64,000 nucleotides of DNA from Symsagittifera roscoffensis (Eukaryota > Xenacoelomorpha > Acoela > Convolutidae), in assembly GCF_963678635.1 (NCBI RefSeq), contig NC_087063.1, forward strand, positions 4,686,580-4,750,579, in the 5' to 3' direction. The notes under the pieces were generated by a model. The model searched no databases, was not told the origin of the DNA, and saw only the letters and a list, made by a program, of their open reading frames with translations. Made by a program: the position numbers and the translations under genes. Shown in pieces: positions 61,630 through 64,000 of this stretch; position 1 is the stretch's first letter, and every line of letters begins with the position of its first letter.

Positions 61630-61995
61630 TGTTGCATTCCGCTTGCTTTGCAACACGACGCGATGGTTAAGTCAGCTAAAGCGTAATAGCTGTTAATGGT
61701 AGGCTTTATGTCAAAATCGCCAAATTTTTGTTTCGAAAGCCGATCGCTATTTATTTACGTTTTCTGTTAATTTCCCGAATCGAGTTTAGATGACTGGTAA
61801 AGCCAGATGGACAATCTCCATTTTCTAAAATACAAAATCAGAATTGTGCCATTCTTTCAATTTTTCCAGATTATTTTGATGAATTTAAATCTGTTTCTCT
61901 GTCTCGATTTGAACAAAATTAACAATAATCCCACAAATAAAAAACGAAATGATTACAGTGGCAATACAGAAGCCAAACAGAAAATATCGAGTTTT
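61630..61995 (-). pseudogene. Decayed member of the membrane/coiled-coil/ApeC-like family (copy 5)
   Basis: ATG near 61,998, then a membrane segment (FCIATVIISFFICGIIV) and a TAA soon after it (near 61,913). WHNS comes next, and a one-base loss separates it from FCILENGDCPSGFTSHL. The far end reads KFGDFDIK... and ADL-IASCCK in yet another frame, close to the GNFGDSD and ADL...CCK ends of copies 2-4. All modules are recognisable but broken at three or more points. Confidence 0.7.
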
Positions 61996-61999
61996 CATT

Positions 62000-63570
62000 C
62001 AATTAATTTCATTGCAATCTGTAGAGGCCACGTTCCATCTTCTTTGTCCACGTAGCCAGACTGACTGCGAGTTGACAGTTGATAAGTAATCAGTTTACAC
62101 AGTTGATTCATTATAATTCATCAAATGAACCGGCGAAAGTTATTTGTTTGAAGCAACAGTGCAAGATTAAAACTGCATTTCAAAAATGTTCTAGCTCAAT
62201 ATATCTCGAAATTTTTTCGAAATGCATAATTTATACATATTTTGGCTTTATGCCTTCGAATAAGGGTGTCAAACATCGATCAGTTTCGAATCAGTCAACT
62301 TTTGCGATCTTTTTTTTTTCCAGAATTGTATAAGAAAATTAACCATTTCAATTTTTCTACCTGGCGCTGCAGTTACCCAGATCAATTAGATCTTGTACTT
62401 TTTTCGTACTTGGTCCTCTCATTTCTTCTTCTATCCTCTCAAGGTAAGTTAACGGTATAATTATTAATTTGAGTTTTATCAGAAAAGCTTTTCGCCACTC
62501 GAATTGATTGTATATTTGAGGATTATCCACAAATATAAGATAACAGCAATACTTTAGTCTGAAAACGTGAAAAGCAAACTGAACAATCTTTTTGTAGTAC
62601 AAAAGTGGATATAGGATAAGTGGGACGACAGTACATATGACGACTGGACTTTTAGATGGCTTTTTCTCCTTGTTTATATCAGAGTAATGAAAATAACATG
62701 TTAAAGCTGGTGAAAATATTAGATTTTTACAACATAATGTTTAAACTCTGATAGTTGCTATAAATCAAACGCGTCCAGTTGAAAATCACATTTTCGATTA
62801 AATACAAAGTTCAAGTTTTTAAATACATTATCTAAGCTCGCATATGAACTTGAAAATTTGATAATTTGAAAGTCAAGCGATTATAGCTGTTTTACAGATT
62901 CAAATTTCTTAATTTCCCGAAAAATATTTACTCTTAACAGCTGTCGTATTTTTTGGACTCGCAAAAATGCCATACTGGTTTTATTTAGAAACATCAAACT
63001 TCTGCAATTTCGGAAGCAAGAAGCGAATTCATGGTTTTATTTGAAGGTGTTGTCGCTCAATGAGAGTTGACAATTTTGTTGACATGTTGATTTTCCGAGC
63101 TCTCTTGAAATGTTAGAAGTCCCTATTTTTGTAGAAAAAAATGATTCGGTGAGAGTTGTTTTGTTTTTGGCTGGCGTTATCCCGTGAAGTTTAAGGCATG
63201 CCTGCGGTTGTAGATCGAAAAAGAGTCTAATTATATAAAAAATGGTAATTATTTTGGTAGCATAACCGTGACTCTAAAATTGTCCAACGCAAAAACAGTT
63301 TTGAAAAAATTGAAAAACAGTCACATTGATTATGTGTCACAATGACACTTGTTTAATGAGGCGATGAGCCAGTTTTTTTCTGATCCCATAAACCGCAGCT
63401 CGTGAACAACAATTTTGTTCTAACTAATTCCGACGATGATTTTAAATTACGTAGCTAAAAAAATCATAATACGCAAAAAGCAAAATAGCATTTATGCATT
63501 ATAGCTGAACTTGCAATAAGAAAACTGACACGGTTCAGAATCGAGTATTTTATGGACAGGTTGTTCAATT
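62000..63570. other. Non-coding stretch, possibly intron
   Basis: AT-rich, no supported gene. It may be intron between the candidate exon at 60.6 kb and the gene at 63.6 kb. Confidence 0.35.
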
Positions 63571-63602
63571 TCAACAGGTTTCTTTTACTTATTTGATTTT
63601 CT

Positions 63603-64000
63603 ATGTCTCGGACTGTTTCGGCACTAATTTTCTTGCTTGGCCCTAATCAAGGGAATGGTTATCAAGGGAATGGGCAACAAGGATACAATCAAAGAAAAGG
63701 GAGATTTGGTAAAGGAAAAAAGAACGGACAGCAGAGAAATGATGGGGGATACGGAAACCAAGGTTTCTCCGGGTTTCAAAATATGCAGTACCCCCCACAA
63801 ATGTTCCAGTTCCCCCAACAGATGCCTGGAATGCAATCGAACCCCTATTTCCAACAAAACCAGAACTACCCTCAAACACAACAGAACGCTCAATTTTATT
63901 CGAACCAGATGTACCCTCAGGGCCAACAAACCCAACAGCAACAAGCGATAGCTACGCCACCACAACAGAATCCTCAGTTTGCCCAGCAAGTTGCACAACC
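63603..64000 (+). CDS. Gln/Asn/Gly-rich low-complexity protein, 5' part (runs off the window)
   Basis: ATG at 63,603, and 132 codons are open to the window end with no stop. The N-terminus (MSRTVSALIFLLG) has a short hydrophobic stretch that could be a weak signal peptide. A NGYQGNGQQGYNQ segment follows, then a basic patch (RKGRFGKGKKNGQQR) and long Gln/Pro/Met/Tyr-rich sequence (PQMFQFPQQMPGMQ, QTQQQQ). The composition is prion-like, as in some RNA-binding proteins and some secreted structural or adhesive proteins; the sequence does not decide between them. The 3' splice site TTTCAACAG just upstream suggests that an earlier exon exists. Confidence 0.75.
   Translation, partial: MSRTVSALIFLLGPNQGNGYQGNGQQGYNQRKGRFGKGKKNGQQRNDGGYGNQGFSGFQNMQYPPQMFQFPQQMPGMQSNPYFQQNQNYPQTQQNAQFYSNQMYPQGQQTQQQQAIATPPQQNPQFAQQVAQ

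Noticed and set aside
63637-63951. 104-codon plus-strand ORF at the window end, and minus-strand frames over the same area
   Set aside because: Out-of-frame shadows of the Gln/Asn-rich frame that starts at 63,603 and stays open.

Overview
This window is nuclear DNA from an animal. It is AT-rich, contains GT-AG introns, and carries clear metazoan genes: an Aurora-type mitotic kinase and a Pecanex membrane protein. Host genes are intron-poor, and the space between them is filled with decayed repeats. I cannot name the lineage from sequence alone.

The left part (1-24,925) is almost entirely retroelement. Positions 1-1,138 are the 3' end and LTR of one copy (plus strand). Next come remnants of a giant-ORF tail and of a non-LTR reverse transcriptase (1,185-2,223). 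The region 2,224-24,925 is a complete 22.7-kb Ty3/gypsy-type element on the minus strand. It has 887-bp LTRs that differ at one base by eye, a long leader with a 14-bp minisatellite, gag-protease, and pol (protease tail, RT, RNase H, integrase, long C-terminal tail). In the position where some elements carry env, it has an uninterrupted 2,947-codon ORF. That ORF carries coiled coils, one convincing SGNH/GDSL hydrolase domain and a second, weaker SGNH-like domain. Pol contains one in-frame TGA and a -1 frame change, while the giant ORF is open.

The middle part (25,371-41,637) holds two host genes on the plus strand. One is an intronless Aurora kinase. The other is a three-exon pecanex gene whose coding exons join in frame to 1,876 residues.

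The right part (about 44.9-62.0 kb) holds five minus-strand members of a small family. Its layout is a single membrane segment, 11-residue coiled-coil repeats and a Cys-rich C-terminal domain resembling the second half of an ApeC (apextrin C-terminal) domain. Only the copy at 49.7-50.2 kb is open. Two frameshifted copies lie in an apparently identical 1,333-bp tandem duplication. A decayed Merlin (IS1595-like) DNA transposon, a tRNA-derived SINE with a 12-bp target duplication, and a 79-bp-arm foldback element lie among them. The window ends inside a Gln/Asn/Gly-rich protein gene that starts near 63,603.

Much of the non-coding DNA from 26.6 to 59.4 kb consists of diverged copies of one modular repeat. 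The modules keep the same order and the same strand, and include a tRNA-like block with a B-box.
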